This document shows, one piece after another, positions 1-12,390 of a stretch of 64,000 nucleotides of DNA. The notes under the pieces are model-generated. The model saw only the letters and a program-made list of their open reading frames with translations. It was not told where the DNA came from and made no database searches. Numbering within the stretch: position 1 is the stretch's first letter; each line of letters starts with the position of its first letter. The translations under genes were made by a program, and so were the position numbers. The stretch covers positions 27,079,691 through 27,143,690 of the forward strand of contig NC_035161.2 of assembly GCF_001659605.2 (NCBI RefSeq). The letters are read 5' to 3'. This DNA is from Manihot esculenta. Taxonomy: Eukaryota > Streptophyta > Magnoliopsida > Malpighiales > Euphorbiaceae.

Positions 1-3000
1 GGTACATCTGCATTCTGCTTTATGACACTACAGGAATCTGAATCAGGATTTGGAGTAGATAATACTTCTGCTGTGTCATGACCACCAGAAATACCTGCTG
101 GTTCATGAATATCTGTAATGGAAGCTAATTGATCGCCTCCTCGAGAAATATCCATGCAGTCTTCATCAACCGAATTTTTTCCACAAGATAAGGATGTAAT
201 ACCAGATATCTGGACTGACGACTCAATGCTACAATTCTCCATTATAGCATTACAAGAACCATGTTCTGTGGATTCTTTGCAAGTTGACTGATCAAGCAGT
301 TTTATCTGATCAGCCTCTGAGGGACAACATGGCATTTGCCCTGGAAGAGTTTCTGAAGGTTTAATCTGATCAATCTTTGGGGGAGAACACGACAGCTCCC
401 CAGGACGAGATCCTAGAGATGTGAGATCACTGCTCAAAACACAATGATTATTATCAATACCGATATGGCCCTCCTCCGAAATATCTACATAATTTACAGG
501 CAAAGCACCATTCGCACATGTATATTCATCTGAACCAGCAGACAGAACCCCTTCACTAGCATTAGTTACACGGGCATCATCCATGGAAGTGGGCAATTCA
601 TTCTCTGACAATTTTAAGACTCTCAATAGCTCTGCTTCTTCTTCTAGGTCCCCTTTTCTTACTGTCTGGTGATCAGAGACTGAACAAGGAGAATCATCAA
701 AAGATCTAGCTTTTGAAAGACAGGGAGAAGGAACACCCAGAGTAGCAGTGGTTGCAGCAGCAAAATCAACAGAGTCTTCCTCAGGGTTATCCTTACTTCC
801 ACCTTCTATGTTTTGTGTTTCCAGGGCAACAAGCTCTCCCACAAGAGCATTATAGGACTTTGACCCAATCGCATTTGCAGTATCATAATCCTAGTACACA
901 TGCATATAGCAAATTACGCAATCCAGGTCAAGACATACAAAGGTGCATTACTTCTGATGAAATCAGAATATGAAGGGACCAGGAAAGATAATATAGCAGG
1001 TATCATACCCCGATATTGATAGTTGCAACTAAGAATAAGCTACATTGCCATGTGTACCCACACCAATGACAAAATTCTCAAATGACTGGTTGAATCAGTC
1101 ACCATGACAATCCAGTATAAACAAAACAAAAAGCATCCAAGTATTGCTAAGTATTCATAAATTGGACATGATTTGGCAATGCTTAATTAGTGCAGATAAA
1201 TAACATAGTGAGATTGTTGTAGTCCCGGGTCAAGGACAGCATCACAGGATGATGGATAAGGAAATAGCTCATTAGAGGGAGCTCTTAACACCTCAGTCTC
1301 AATCTCACAAAAAAGTTGCAACTATCACTATCAGGGTATGATGTCTCTGGAATAGATGGATCCATAAATAGCCAAGGATATGCGCCGCCTTAATATTATC
1401 AAAGGTTTGGCTTAATTAACCTCTTATTCAAGTTCATTCATTATGCATTAAGGCTTTTTATCTAGGATAATTTATTTTCAATGAGAGAGCATTAGAGCTG
1501 AAAAAAAAAATCTTTAAGAAGAGCCAAATACATATTGAAGAACCAATAAAACAAAATAATGCAAGTGCTATGGCACTTAACATGTTCTTAACCAAGCGTG
1601 TAATGGTTCTTCAATATGTATTTGGTTTTTCTTGAAGTTTGTTTTTCAGCTCTAATGCTCCATTAAAAATAAATAATGCAAGTGCTATGGCACTTAACAT
1701 GCTCTTAACCAAGCATGTGAGCCCACTGGAAACCAACCCCTAAAACCTATAACTATACTTAGAAAAAGGAGCACTAAAATTAAAAGATTAAGCACCCATG
1801 AGCTCAGATTAAGAATAGAACACCTTGAAAACTAACATTTATAACCAATAATATCTACAAATCCAACTAATATTTGTAACCAATAATATCTACAAATTCA
1901 TAGGCATCCATTGTAATAAGCATCAAACTCTTCCTGTAAACACTTATTTGAAGGTAATTAAACACATAATTGACATTGATTCCCAAAATTAACTTGTAAT
2001 TATAAATATAGATATAAACCATAAGGCATCACAACATGGCAAGTGCTTGATATTTCAGGAAAATTATTCTATCATCCCCTCTTTTTTACTTTTTAAAAAT
2101 TTTTCAAGTGATTAATCTACAAATTCTACTAGGAAAAAACAGTAGTGTCCATTAGAAAGTCATAAAATGCAAGAATTCAATTAAAAAATATTACATTTTG
2201 CAGGAATAAGAAACCACACCAAAAGTCTAGTAACGTTTGTATTAAATCAATTCATTTGATTTGATATAACTACAAGTCATTCTCTTATCATGACTCAAAT
2301 TATCATGAGATCAACTAGGCAGGAACGTCACTAAAAGGACACATAGAACTGGAATGTAAATGAATTAATACAACTTATATTTAGGTAATGGAAGAGCATA
2401 CTTGGGGATCAACTATCCAACCGTGATATAAAGGGATGTCAAGCAAATCAAATATGGCACATTCTGGGGTAAACTCGAAATCATCCATCCTGCAAATATC
2501 ATGCATATTTGTTAAAAGTAAGAAACAAGCACTAGAACATGCACACAGACACAGAGAAAAAGGGTGCATGCTACCTCCTAAACTTTATATTTACATCAAT
2601 CCCGGTTGCAAGGCATGGAAGCAAATCAATAGCGTCTGCAATATTCTGCTGTTGGTTTTCAACATAGCCTGCATCTTTGTTCTGCATAACAGAAAGACAC
2701 ACAAATTAACTTAGACCATCAAAGATAGAATTTCTTGATGCAAACAAGCAGTAAAGTCATCAGTTTTTACATGTACATTACTGTTGGAATCAATTAAACG
2801 TTCTGCAACAAGCGATAATAGTTTCTCTTGCGAAACTTCTGCTATATCTGGGCTGAAATTTAGATTGTTCTTCAACAAAAGAACATTACCTATAGCAAAG
2901 CAACACGTTGACTATCAAAATATAACTGCAATCTAATTCTCAATAAGTGAAAAGAGAAATTCTTTACATAATACATATGCAATCTTGATCTGAACATTTC

Positions 3001-4459
3001 AAGAGGTGTTACACTTGCAAGAAAAGAAAATATTATAGAAAGAAAAATATCTAAATAAAAAATAACACAAGATTGCCAGAACCTGAGTTTTAACTAATAT
3101 GTGATTGTACACTTCAGAGGGCTAATAATAATACTTGAGAAGACAACAGGGAATAAGAATTTAGTCTGAGAAATAAACAAATATATTTTTAGCATAATCT
3201 TTCCATTTCAAATGTAATCTTAACTTAAAGCAACATTTAGCAATAATTCAAATAAACCCTTATTTTTGGTCCTCAGTGGTACCGTACGGAAAAAAGCTAC
3301 TAGTACAGAGCTTAGATAAACAGTCAAACCTAAGGGATACTACTTTTAACATAATGAATGAAGTAATCAGTGCAAGAGCAAGCAGGAAAGTAATAATTGT
3401 TATTAAACAGAGCGTCCAATCAACTATGCCCACACCACATTTGCTTGTCATCACTGATTCACTATCTAAATTTAGGGTAAACTCCGTAGATCTAATGTTT
3501 GAAAAAATATCCACTCAACTTGGCCAAAAACCACTTGGCTTCTCAATGATGAAAACTAGCTCTCCTGGTATCTAAACAACTGATATCCTGATAGTTCATT
3601 TTACAGTAATCTACTGCTTTCTTCCCAGCATTGTTCAAGCAAGATGAAACAGTAAAGTACTAGTGACAGGGATACAAAATTAGGAATTTATAAACAAATG
3701 GAAACCTCGAAGTGCAATCCAAGATCAAACTTTCTTATTCTTCCTCCAAAGCATTTCTACAGCCTCAACAAAACTTTCTTATATTACATTTAAACATTGC
3801 AACAAAACTGACATCACATATGATCTTCTTTTGATATCTTCAAAATAATATCTACATATGAATTCAACCGTAACTTTTTACAAAATCTAAAAAAGTGGGA
3901 AGGATATCAAATTTACTATAATTTTCCATTTTGCGTCATTATCGAATGAGCACTATCCTCTCTAAGCTATAACTAATTGACCAGTTTGCATTAATTTTCG
4001 AATCACTATGAAACGAAATTTGCCGCTTTCTTGTAAACAACTTTCCGTTACCGATAATTCACCCAAGCAATCCTCCGTTTGGCTACTGAAAACAAAATAC
4101 ACGAACAAAACACACACACATATGGCAAGACTCCTAACCATTTCAGTTAATTCGCCAAATTATCTATTAAAACAACCTTTGCTGCTTTACAGAATCGAAA
4201 CTAAACCTAGCATTCAAATTCCGTCTCACTCAGGGTTCAACAAAATGAGAAACCCTAGGGAAGAAGTAAGTGAGAGATAATTACAGATAGCGAGGAGTGG
4301 GCAAGGTCCATTGTCGTTTTGGAGAACGATAGGAGTAGTGCGGCCCAAGAACTGTATCGTCTTTGTTTTGTGGACGCACTCCTCCTCTTTCACCGCCGCT
4401 TGTTGATTCTGCTCTTGTCGTTCTTCTTCAGTGACCGAAGAAGTACAAGCCATTTCCAT
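1..4459 (-). CDS. MINDY/FAM63-type (DUF544) ubiquitin carboxyl-terminal hydrolase, 3' end outside window
   Basis: A cysteine deubiquitinase of the MINDY family, which trims Lys48-linked polyubiquitin. Five exons can be spliced on the minus strand: 4459-4285, 2889-2771 (the donor could also lie at 2777), 2681-2575, 2489-2402 and 890 to beyond base 1. All joins keep phase. Exon 1 holds the signature FLGRTTPIVLQNDNGPCPLL, which contains the Gln and the catalytic Cys of the family. Later exons read NVLLLKNNLNFS, ENQQQNIADAIDLLP, CAIFDLLDIPLYHGWIVDPQ and SKSYNALVGELVALETQ, all typical of the domain. The last visible exon stays open for about 296 codons of Ser/Asp/Glu-rich sequence, so the C-terminal part lies to the left of the window. 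I start at the Met of MEMACTSS because the upstream in-frame sequence to 4687 looks like 5' leader. Family assignment is strong; the exact paralogue is not determined. Confidence 0.93.
1487..1718. repeat. Foldback (MITE-like) element in MINDY intron 4, with a duplicated core
   Basis: Left arm 1487-1545 and right arm 1604-1660 are inverted copies with small mismatches; both carry the motif AGCTCTAATGCTC or its complement. The loop (1557-1600) reappears as a direct copy just outside the right arm at 1673-1718. No coding sequence is present. The intron remains spliceable in the model. Confidence 0.6.
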
Positions 4460-5019
4460 GAAATTTTGATCCTGCAATTTTTTACACGACAGCTCTTTCA
4501 ATCTATCAGAGTCAAAGAGAGCGAGAAAAAGAGGGTAAAATTTTAGAGAGGGAACCAGAGCTTTATAAATCACATACAAAGACAGGGAGAACGGAGGGAT
4601 TACGGGACGGTTTATTTTTTTGTTATTTTTCTGCCGTTCGACGGTGTCACCAAAGCCGTTTTGACCTGTTTCGATTTCAAGTTCCAATCTGATCAGATTT
4701 TAATTTTTTAATGGGAAAAAATTACTTCTCATATTAGCTTTGTAACATAAACGCCAAACAATTTGTTACCGGCTTTTCTATTGACGTTATTAAATTTTGA
4801 TGATGTTAGAAACAAGAAAAATTATTACAAAAGTGCATCTTCCGTTGTTCATTTTTTTCGATTTAGTATCTGAATTTGATTTTAGGAAGACCTAAACATC
4901 AATAGTAAAATATAACTTTTCTATTAAATCAATTAATTTTTTATGATAAAATATTGAATATTTAATTTAAAATATAATTATGAATTTTACTCAGACAGCA
5001 GTGTGGATGATTATATATA
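4460..5019. other. MINDY 5' leader and upstream AT-rich DNA, no gene seen
   Basis: Bases 4460 to about 4690 are the likely 5' leader and core promoter of the minus-strand MINDY gene. An in-frame open stretch continues upstream of the chosen start, but without family similarity. From 4690 to 5019 the sequence is AT-rich and holds nothing I can name. Confidence 0.5.
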
Positions 5020-5356
5020 TTTTTTGATAAAACAATGCCTTCATTGCATAAACTCAATCAACTATATGTAGATGATCAGAAATAATAGCAGAGCTTAAAA
5101 AAAGGGGATAATCTTCCATCCACACCCGCATATCACCGTTATCCTCACAAGACTTCGCTGACAGGTGAGCCACCTAATTACCATATCGCCTCACAAAAGA
5201 CCAGCTACAAGCCGGAAAGACCTCGAAAGACTCAAACACTCATCCATTAACAAACCCACATCATTACCCAAAGAATTACCATCTATTAACATATTAACCA
5301 CAGTATGACAATCGGACTCCACCACGATATTAAAGAAACTCAAATCAAGAGCTAAT
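5020..5356 (-). mobile_element. LINE (non-LTR retrotransposon) 3' end, RNase H-like domain, distal half
   Basis: Read on the minus strand, 5356 down to about 5160 encodes an RVT_3/RNase H-like segment containing ALDLSFFNIVVESDCHTVVN, followed by stops and a 3' tail ending in an A-run (T-run on the plus strand near 5020). It is the continuation of the reading frame at 9704-9940. The two halves are separated by the copia element at 5357-9700. Decayed and non-functional. Confidence 0.75.
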
Positions 5357-5829
5357 TGTTGTTATAAAATTAGTTTAAATTTCAAAAAAATTTTATGGTC
5401 ATCAAAAATTTTATGATCGTTGGAGATTTCATGGTAATTAGAGATTTTATGATCGTTAAAAATTTTATAATAATTGAAGATTTTATGGTTATTAAATATT
5501 TTATTTATGAGATTTAAATATAATATTAAATATGACCGTTATGATTTTATTTCAAAATTCTTATAATCATATATAGCGGTCAAGTTTTCCACAATAAATA
5601 GCTTTTATCTTTACAAAGATATGTACTCCCAATTTTCTTCTTTATTCTTTCTTTTTTCTGTGTTATCTGCTGGGTTATAAATCAGAGATAAATTTTTGTT
5701 GTTTTCATCCTGGGAAGTATATCCCAGAAGAACCTGTTTAATCCTGGGGATCACAAAACACAAAATAAATCCTTAAGGACAGTATTCAACACGACTCAGG
5801 TTTCATTGTTTTACCTAATATTTTCAACA
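5357..5829 (+). repeat. 5' LTR of Ty1-copia element
   Basis: About 473 bp, starting TGTTGTTATAAAA and ending in CAACA. It matches 9274-9700 over its whole length, except for an extra segment of about 40 bp near 5440-5490 that looks like a local duplication of the ATTTTATGGT-type repeat. The flank reads AATTG just inside or before the LTR start. That pentamer recurs after the 3' LTR as the likely target-site duplication, with one or two bases of ambiguity. Confidence 0.85.
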
Positions 5830-5854
5830 ATCTTAAGGATTTATCTTTATACAA

Positions 5855-6480
5855 ATGGAACCAAATGTTGTCACTGCCTCTGCTTCTGCACTGCCTACTT
5901 CCAATAACATTATAACTACCACTACTTCTGTTGTTCTTCCTGCTGCCACGCTTCTTACTGCTGCAAATGGTGAGTCTCTTCTGCCTGCTGTTCCATACGC
6001 TAAACCTTTTTCCTGACATCTTGAAGATTGAGATTTTTTTCGAGTCAGAATTTTAAAAGATGGCAAGAGAGAATTTTTTCAATACTTGATATGCATGGCA
6101 TTGCTTCAGCACTCATAGAATCAAGACCTGTACCTGCTGTTGATCCAAAGTTGCATGAAATCTAGGTCTATTCTAATAAGATATGTAGGCATACAATTAT
6201 CAGTACTCCTTTTAACAATTTCTTTGATAACTACTGTTCCTACAAGGAAGCCAAGGAAATATGAGATTCAATGAAATATGGGATTTAATGAACCTGAAAT
6301 ATACTGCTGAGGATGTTGGCTACAAGAGCAAATCTTGTACAAGAAAAAGTGCACAAATCAAATAACAGGTATGAAAATAAGAAATCTGATTATAAACCCA
6401 AATTTAATAATCCCACCTTTAAAAGAAAGGACATTGTTTTGTATGTGGTAAGCCGGGTCGTTATGCATCTCAGTACAGGA
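5855..6480 (+). pseudogene. copia gag remnant
   Basis: An ATG at 5855 begins MEPNVVTASASALPTSNN, typical of the low-complexity start of copia gag. A frameshift near 6015 breaks the frame, and the following RWQERIFFNTLDMHGI-like sequence continues in another frame with stops. A degenerate CCHC knuckle closes the region near 6475. Confidence 0.7.
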
Positions 6481-6485
6481 AAAGA

Positions 6486-8690
6486 GTGATAAATGACAAT
6501 CCTCATAAACCAAAAGTGAATTTAGTTGAAGGAGATGACATTATTGCTTCGGTTATTTCTCAAACTTTTCTTGTAGCTAATGTGCTAGAATGGGTAGTAG
6601 ATTTTGGTGCTACTAGGCATATCTGTACAAATAGAAATGTGTTTACCTCCTACTTTACAGTGGGAGAAGGAGAAGAACATGTGTATTTTGGTGATTCTAG
6701 GACTGCAAGTGTTCTTAGTAAAGAGAAAGTTCTTCTCAAACTCACATTTGGCAAGACCTTAATGAGGTACTTCATGTACCTAATATAAGAGCTAATTTAA
6801 TTTCTGTAGCTCTATTGGGAAAGGCTGGGATTAAAGTGTCTTTTGGGTCAGACAAAATTATACTGACAAAAAATGAAATTTTTATTGCAAAAGGTTATTG
6901 TAATCAGAGACTCCTTATTCTCAATATTTTTGTAATAACAAATAGAAATGCATCATCTTGTGCTTTCTTTCTTGATTCTTTTGATTTATGGCATGCTAGA
7001 TTAGGACATGTTAGTACTTTTTATATTAAAAAATGCAATGTATTAGTATAATATCTGGCACTGGTAATACATGTTTAAATAAATGTGAGATTTGTGTAAA
7101 ATCTAAATCAACAAAAAAAATCATGTTTAACTACACATAGTGAATCTGAATTGCTCAGTCTAATACACACATACTTAGGGGATTTAAAACAAACTATGAC
7201 TAGATGTGGTAAAAAATATTATGTAACTTTTATTGATGACTATTATAGATATACTAAAGTATATTTGCTTAGAAACAAAGATGAAGCATTTAATATATTT
7301 CAATTGTATAAAGCTGGAGTAGAAAATCAATTAAATAAAAAAAATAGACCAGATAGAGGTGGAGAATATATTATTTAATGACTTTTGAAGGAATAATTCA
7401 TAAATTTATTCCACCTTATTCACTTAAATCCAATGGAGTAGTGGAAAGAAAAAAATAGAACATTAAAATAAATGATGAATGTTTTATTAATAAGTTATTC
7501 CTCACCTAATAATTTTTGGGGGAAGCTTTATTATCTGCTTGTTATCTACAAAATATGATACCCTATAAGAAAACTGATAAAACACCCTATGAACTTTGGA
7601 AATGTTATACACCTAACTTAAAATATTTAAAAGTGTGGGGGTGTCTTGCTAAAGCAATTCTTTCTGATCCTAAAAAATGAAAAATAGGTTCAAAAATTTT
7701 TGATTGCATGTTCATAAGTTATGCTGAAACCTATAAACTCAAGTTCATAAGTTTGCTTGAGCTTCTATACATAAACTTGTTTTAGCTTCCTGAGACAGAA
7801 TTTCTTCTATTAAAGTATTAATTGTTTTAGGTTTCATGCATAAACTCGTTATTCATCAAATGGATGTTAAAAACAGCTTTAAATGGAGACTTGGAAGAAG
7901 AAATTTATATGGTTCAACCTAATGATTGTATTGTTTCTGGTCAAGAAAATAAAGTCTGCAAACTTCTTAGATCATTATATGGTTTAAAACAAGCTCCCAA
8001 ACAGTGGCATGAGAAATTGGATTAAGTATTATTGAATGATGGTTTTATCTCTGTTGAAGTCGATAAGTGTGTATATACAAAATATATAAACGATTGATGA
8101 GTGCGTATATACAGAACGTATAAATGATAAATCTGTGATTATTTGTTCATATGCATTTACTTTTGGTACAAATTATGATATAGTTGTAAATCAAAAACTT
8201 TAATTGCCTCTAAATTTGATATGAAAGATGTGGGAGAGGCAAATGTGATTTTGGGAGTTAGAATCATAAGGAAGAATGATAGTCCAATGCTATCACAAGA
8301 GCATTATGTTGAGAAGATTCTAAGGAAGTTTGGACATTTCAATGTCAAACCAGTAAGTACCCCTTATGATCCTAACTGTCAATTAAAGAAAATTAGAGTC
8401 TGAATATGCATAGATCATTGGGAGTCTGTTGCATTTAGTGAATTTTTTATTAACACCATCTAAATCAATGCGTTGTGATTGTCAAGCGGCAATAGCCATT
8501 GTAAAGAATAAAACTTTCAATGGTAAGAATAAACATATTCGTCTGAGACATAATATTACTAAGCAGCTGCTGAAAGATGGAACTATTTCCATTGATTATG
8601 TGAAGTCAGAAGTGAATTTAGCCAATTCTCTGACTAAACCTTTAGAGAGAAAACTAATAGATGAAACATCGAGAGAAAACTAATAGATGA
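6486..8690 (+). pseudogene. copia pol remnant (protease, integrase, RT, RNase H)
   Basis: Fragments in several frames cover protease, GAG_pre-integrase, integrase core, RT and RNase H. Open pieces lie at 6486-6788, 6815-7051, 7151-7378, 8221-8403 and 8429-8683. The final fragment contains DCQAAIAIVKNKTFNGKNKH and VNLANSLTKPL, which are standard for copia RNase H. A 31-bp direct duplication at about 8650-8700 repeats the C-terminal codons. The RT catalytic YVDD is absent. Confidence 0.85.
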
Positions 8691-9273
8691 AACATCGAGA
8701 GAAATGGAACTTGAGCCAATTTGAAATTAACAGTGATGGTAACCCAACCTTTGTGATTGGAGATCCCATAAAAAAGGTTTATATGGGTAATAACAAGTCA
8801 CTTGTTAGTTCTAATAGCACTATTTATTGTTGTCTCTTTCTATGGTGTGAGAAGTGCTAGACTGCATTAATGAGAGGATGAGATGAAAACTCTTAATAAT
8901 ATTCATATCCCTTATGGGTGGTGTATAAATTGCAGTATACACTTGATGATATCACCTATATAAGTGTGGAGTGGGGCCGCTTCTATGAGATTGCGGCATA
9001 ATCTCTAGAGCACTTATGAACTACCAGGCGCGCGCATGGCCTATTAGCGCAAAACGGCGTTGACAACAAGATCTGTGGAGTGTTATGAGATTGATGAGAA
9101 ATTAACATACAAAAAAGAGTTTTGGTTCATAGAAACAAAAGTTTCACCAATTACTCTGTATGTTAAGTCTTATTAATCTAGGTCTCGTTCATAATCTAAA
9201 AGACACCAGATTCAAAACATACACACTATATTTTTAAATCAGCAATGAAAATCCTTTGAAATTTGTGGGGGAT

Positions 9274-9700
9274 TGTTGTAAAATTAGTTTAGATTTCAAA
9301 AAGATTTTATGGTCATCAAAGATTTTATAGTCGTTGGAGATTTCATGGTAATTAGAGATTTTATGGTCATTAAATATTTTATTTATGAGATTTAAATATA
9401 ATATTAAATATGACCGTTATGATTTTATTTCAAAATTCTTATAACCATATATAGCGGTCAAGTTTTTCACAATAAATAGTTTTCGTCTTTACAAAGATAT
9501 GTACTCCCAATTTTCTTCTTTATTCTTTTTTTTCTCTGTGTTATCTGTTGGGTTATAAATCGGAAATAAATTCTTGTTGTTCTGATTTTGGGAAGTATAT
9601 CCCAGAAGAACCTGTTTAATCCCGGGGATCACAAAATAAATCCTTAAGGACAGTGTTCAACACGTCTCAGATTTCATTATTTTACCTAATATTTCCAATA
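9274..9700 (+). repeat. 3' LTR of Ty1-copia element
   Basis: About 427 bp starting TGTTGTAAAATTAG directly after the polypurine tract, and ending CCAATA where the 5' LTR has CAACA. It lacks the extra segment of about 40 bp found in the 5' LTR. The sequence AATTGTAACCC follows and resumes the interrupted LINE frame. Confidence 0.85.
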
Positions 9701-9703
9701 ATT

Positions 9704-10330
9704 GTAACCCAAAAAGACATTGTCTTAGCTTCTAAACATCCAACGACTAAGTGCCACGAACACCTTTAGCATCACATGCTAAAATGGAGCCATGGTCACC
9801 CCGAAAAACCACTCCCGTACCTACCAAGCCCAGGCTAATGATTTTGTGCATGAGTTGAATAAAACCTCGGCTAATGATACCAGCATCTATATTCATTTTC
9901 ACACTAGCCCAACAAATTATAGGAGAACGTCATAACTCATACTTAGGTTGACAGGAAGTGGAAGGTGATAATGAAGCCACAGCATGAACTTGTTGAAACT
10001 CGAACTACACAGACCTTGGCTGCACCACTTCTTCCCCTTAAAACACAGCAGGTTTCTCTCATGCCAAAACAGAGGAAGGCAACCTGAATAAGCTCATCCT
10101 TGGGGCAACAATCACGCAAACCTTTCCACAACTTGAAGGACAAACCAGCTACACCACTCACATGTGAAAGACTCGACATGGACCACAAAGGCTTAACAAC
10201 AGGATAGTCACGGCATAAATGAAGGGTAGATTCGAAAGCATCACAAAGACAACATGCAGGAGCAAAGGAACCCATGTGGTGATGCATGACTGGAAGAATA
10301 TCCAAAGAAGCACGCCACGTGAAATTCACA
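9704..10330 (-). mobile_element. LINE 3' fragment: zf-RVT and proximal RNase H-like domain
   Basis: The minus strand encodes a zinc-binding reverse-transcriptase tail (WRASLDILPV, then CCLCDAFESTLHLCRDYPVV, ending KPLW). An RNase H-like segment follows (MNIDAGIISRG, GLVGTGVVFRGDHGS). The frame runs into the copia 3' flank at GLQ and resumes at 5356 with LALDLSFFN. The 5' part of the LINE is missing beyond about 10330, as is usual for 5'-truncated insertions. A few stops are present. Confidence 0.8.
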
Positions 10331-12390
10331 ATTTAATTTTTAAAGTTTAGTAAAATATATAATTAGTTCTCTATATTTTTAAATTTAATTACAAAGTTTT
10401 ATTTTATTATTAAAATAGTCTATCCAGTTATAATTCATTCATATATTTTTATAAATTAATCTCTAAATATTATAATTACTTATAAATAAAAAACTATATT
10501 TTCTACAAACTAATCTCATATATTCATTAAATTTAATGTCTTATATTTAGCAATAAAATAATAAAATCAAAATTAAACAAAAGTTTAATGTCTTATCTTT
10601 GAACTACAATTTTTTAGCCACTCTGCTCAAATTTAACTGATTGATTGTACGTTGATAATATAAAATTCAATTATCAGAAAATATGAAATCTACTAATTAA
10701 TGAACCTGAATTTACTGGAAAATAAACAACTAATTTTATTTTTTAATATTATATAAATAAAGACAATTCAACATTGTTCTTCAATTTCTAAATACACTGA
10801 ATTCTGAAAACTCTAAAAAAAATATATTTTTACCGACTACCACAACATCAGCTAATTTTAATTTCTGTTTGTATTTTAAAGAATTTAAAAAGTATTTATT
10901 TGGAAAAGAGTTTAAATGGTTTTGAAATATACTCTTATTATTTAAATTAATTTAAAAGTAATTTACTATTAGTTTTCATTACTTTACCTGTATCTATAGA
11001 TTTGTATATATATATATGTCATTTCGTGTTGATACAAAACTCTCTCTATTTTACTATGAAATTATTTGTTTTATCGAATTTAATTGTTTAATCATTACTT
11101 CTCTAATTATCATCACAAAATTATTTTTATCCTGAGTTAATTCTATTCATCTTCGTTCATATTGTTTGCTATGCATAGAATATTAAAGGTTTAATTATAA
11201 AATAAACAAATACTTTTTTTTTTTTGTCTTTAAGTTTAAATATTACTCCAATTATAATTTTTCTTCTTTAATTTAGAGATTTTTTACACTAAAATAAATT
11301 TTTTTATTAATTTTTAATGAAAATAAAAACTGGTACAATTATAAAAATACCATTAATATAGAATATTTTTATTAAAAATAATTAAAGTACTATTGTAAAA
11401 AATATAAAATTTAAGATTTTTATGGATATTGTCCGTAATTGTTAACTCGATTTTATTAAATTTTTATTCAGTTTTAAATTAATATGTTTTTTTTTTTTAC
11501 TTTTTTCTTAATGACAGTAGATGAAATATTTTTAAGTAGGATGATCATTGTTCGATTTAAATAGAAAAAATGAATTAAATTAAATTAATTTAAAATTTTA
11601 GTTTAATTTTTTATTTATTTTAGTTCGTTTTAGTTTTTAGTTTTAAAATTTTTTGTTATTTTAGTTCGGTTTAATTTTAATTAGAAAAAAATAAAAAAAA
11701 TTATACTGAATCAATTAACAATAATAATATATTATTTTTTATCATATAGAGAATAAACTATAATAAAAATTAAAATATTTTAATTAAATTTTAAAATATT
11801 AAATAGAAGGTAAGAAAATAAAAAATATATTAAAAAGTTTAACCAATCAAATTAAACTGAATTAAATTAAATCACATCGATTCGATTTAATTTGATTTCG
11901 CTTAAAATTAATTCTGTTTGATTTTCACAAATATTAAAATTTCAATTTTTAATTTATTCGATTCGATTTTAAATTCAACTGATCAAATATTATGAAAATA
12001 TCTTATTCAATTAAATTGTATCGGGATAATTTCGATAATATATAATCTAACTTGAGAGGACTCTAAGTTTACAAAATAATGCTAGCATTGAATTGAGTCG
12101 AATTTAAATTTTATACTAGTAATCCAAAAAAATTTTTATATGAATATGTATTAAATATAAAATATATTTTATAAGAATGTTTATAAATTTTTTTATATAA
12201 TTTATTTTGAAAAACATAATTTTAATATTTTTACAAAATCATTGAATTAAAAATATATAACTTATTAAAAATATTCAAAATAAATTATTAAAATATAAAA
12301 ATCTAATGGATGGAGTTTAACAATTTTTTAAGTTAAATTTAAAATATTATTAATAATAATATTAAACTTTTTTTACCAATAGAAGTAAAA
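10331..12390. other. AT-rich intergenic DNA with degenerate GAATT/CGATT-type repeat
   Basis: No gene seen. The sequence is strongly AT-rich with long homopolymer runs. Between about 11545 and 12010 it carries many short variants of ATTCGATTTAATTTGATT and their complements, the look of a decayed foldback element. Similar stretches recur near 37660-37760, 38935-39080, 39955-40125 and 48945-49310. Confidence 0.5.

Larger units (their letters stand above)
5357..9700 (+). mobile_element. Decayed Ty1-copia LTR retrotransposon nested in a LINE
   Basis: Order on the plus strand is LTR, gag, protease, integrase, RT, RNase H, LTR, which is the copia order. Visible landmarks are a degenerate zinc knuckle (CFVCGKPGRYASQY, last Cys and His lost, near 6433-6475), a protease motif DFGATRH (about 6601, Ser replaced by Phe), GAG_pre-integrase LWHARLGH (about 6987), integrase [32 protein letters not shown] (about 7975-8024) and RNase H-like sequence at 8221-8690. 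The polymerase YVDD region is missing, with a duplicated patch at 8050-8130 in its place. A polypurine tract GTGGGGGA precedes the 3' LTR. Many stops and frameshifts show it is dead. No canonical Met-tRNA primer site follows the 5' LTR. Confidence 0.92.

Noticed and set aside
752..973. Plus-strand frame of 73 codons
   Set aside because: It is the shadow of the MINDY exon on the opposite strand, which is open for 296 codons with conserved sequence at its start.
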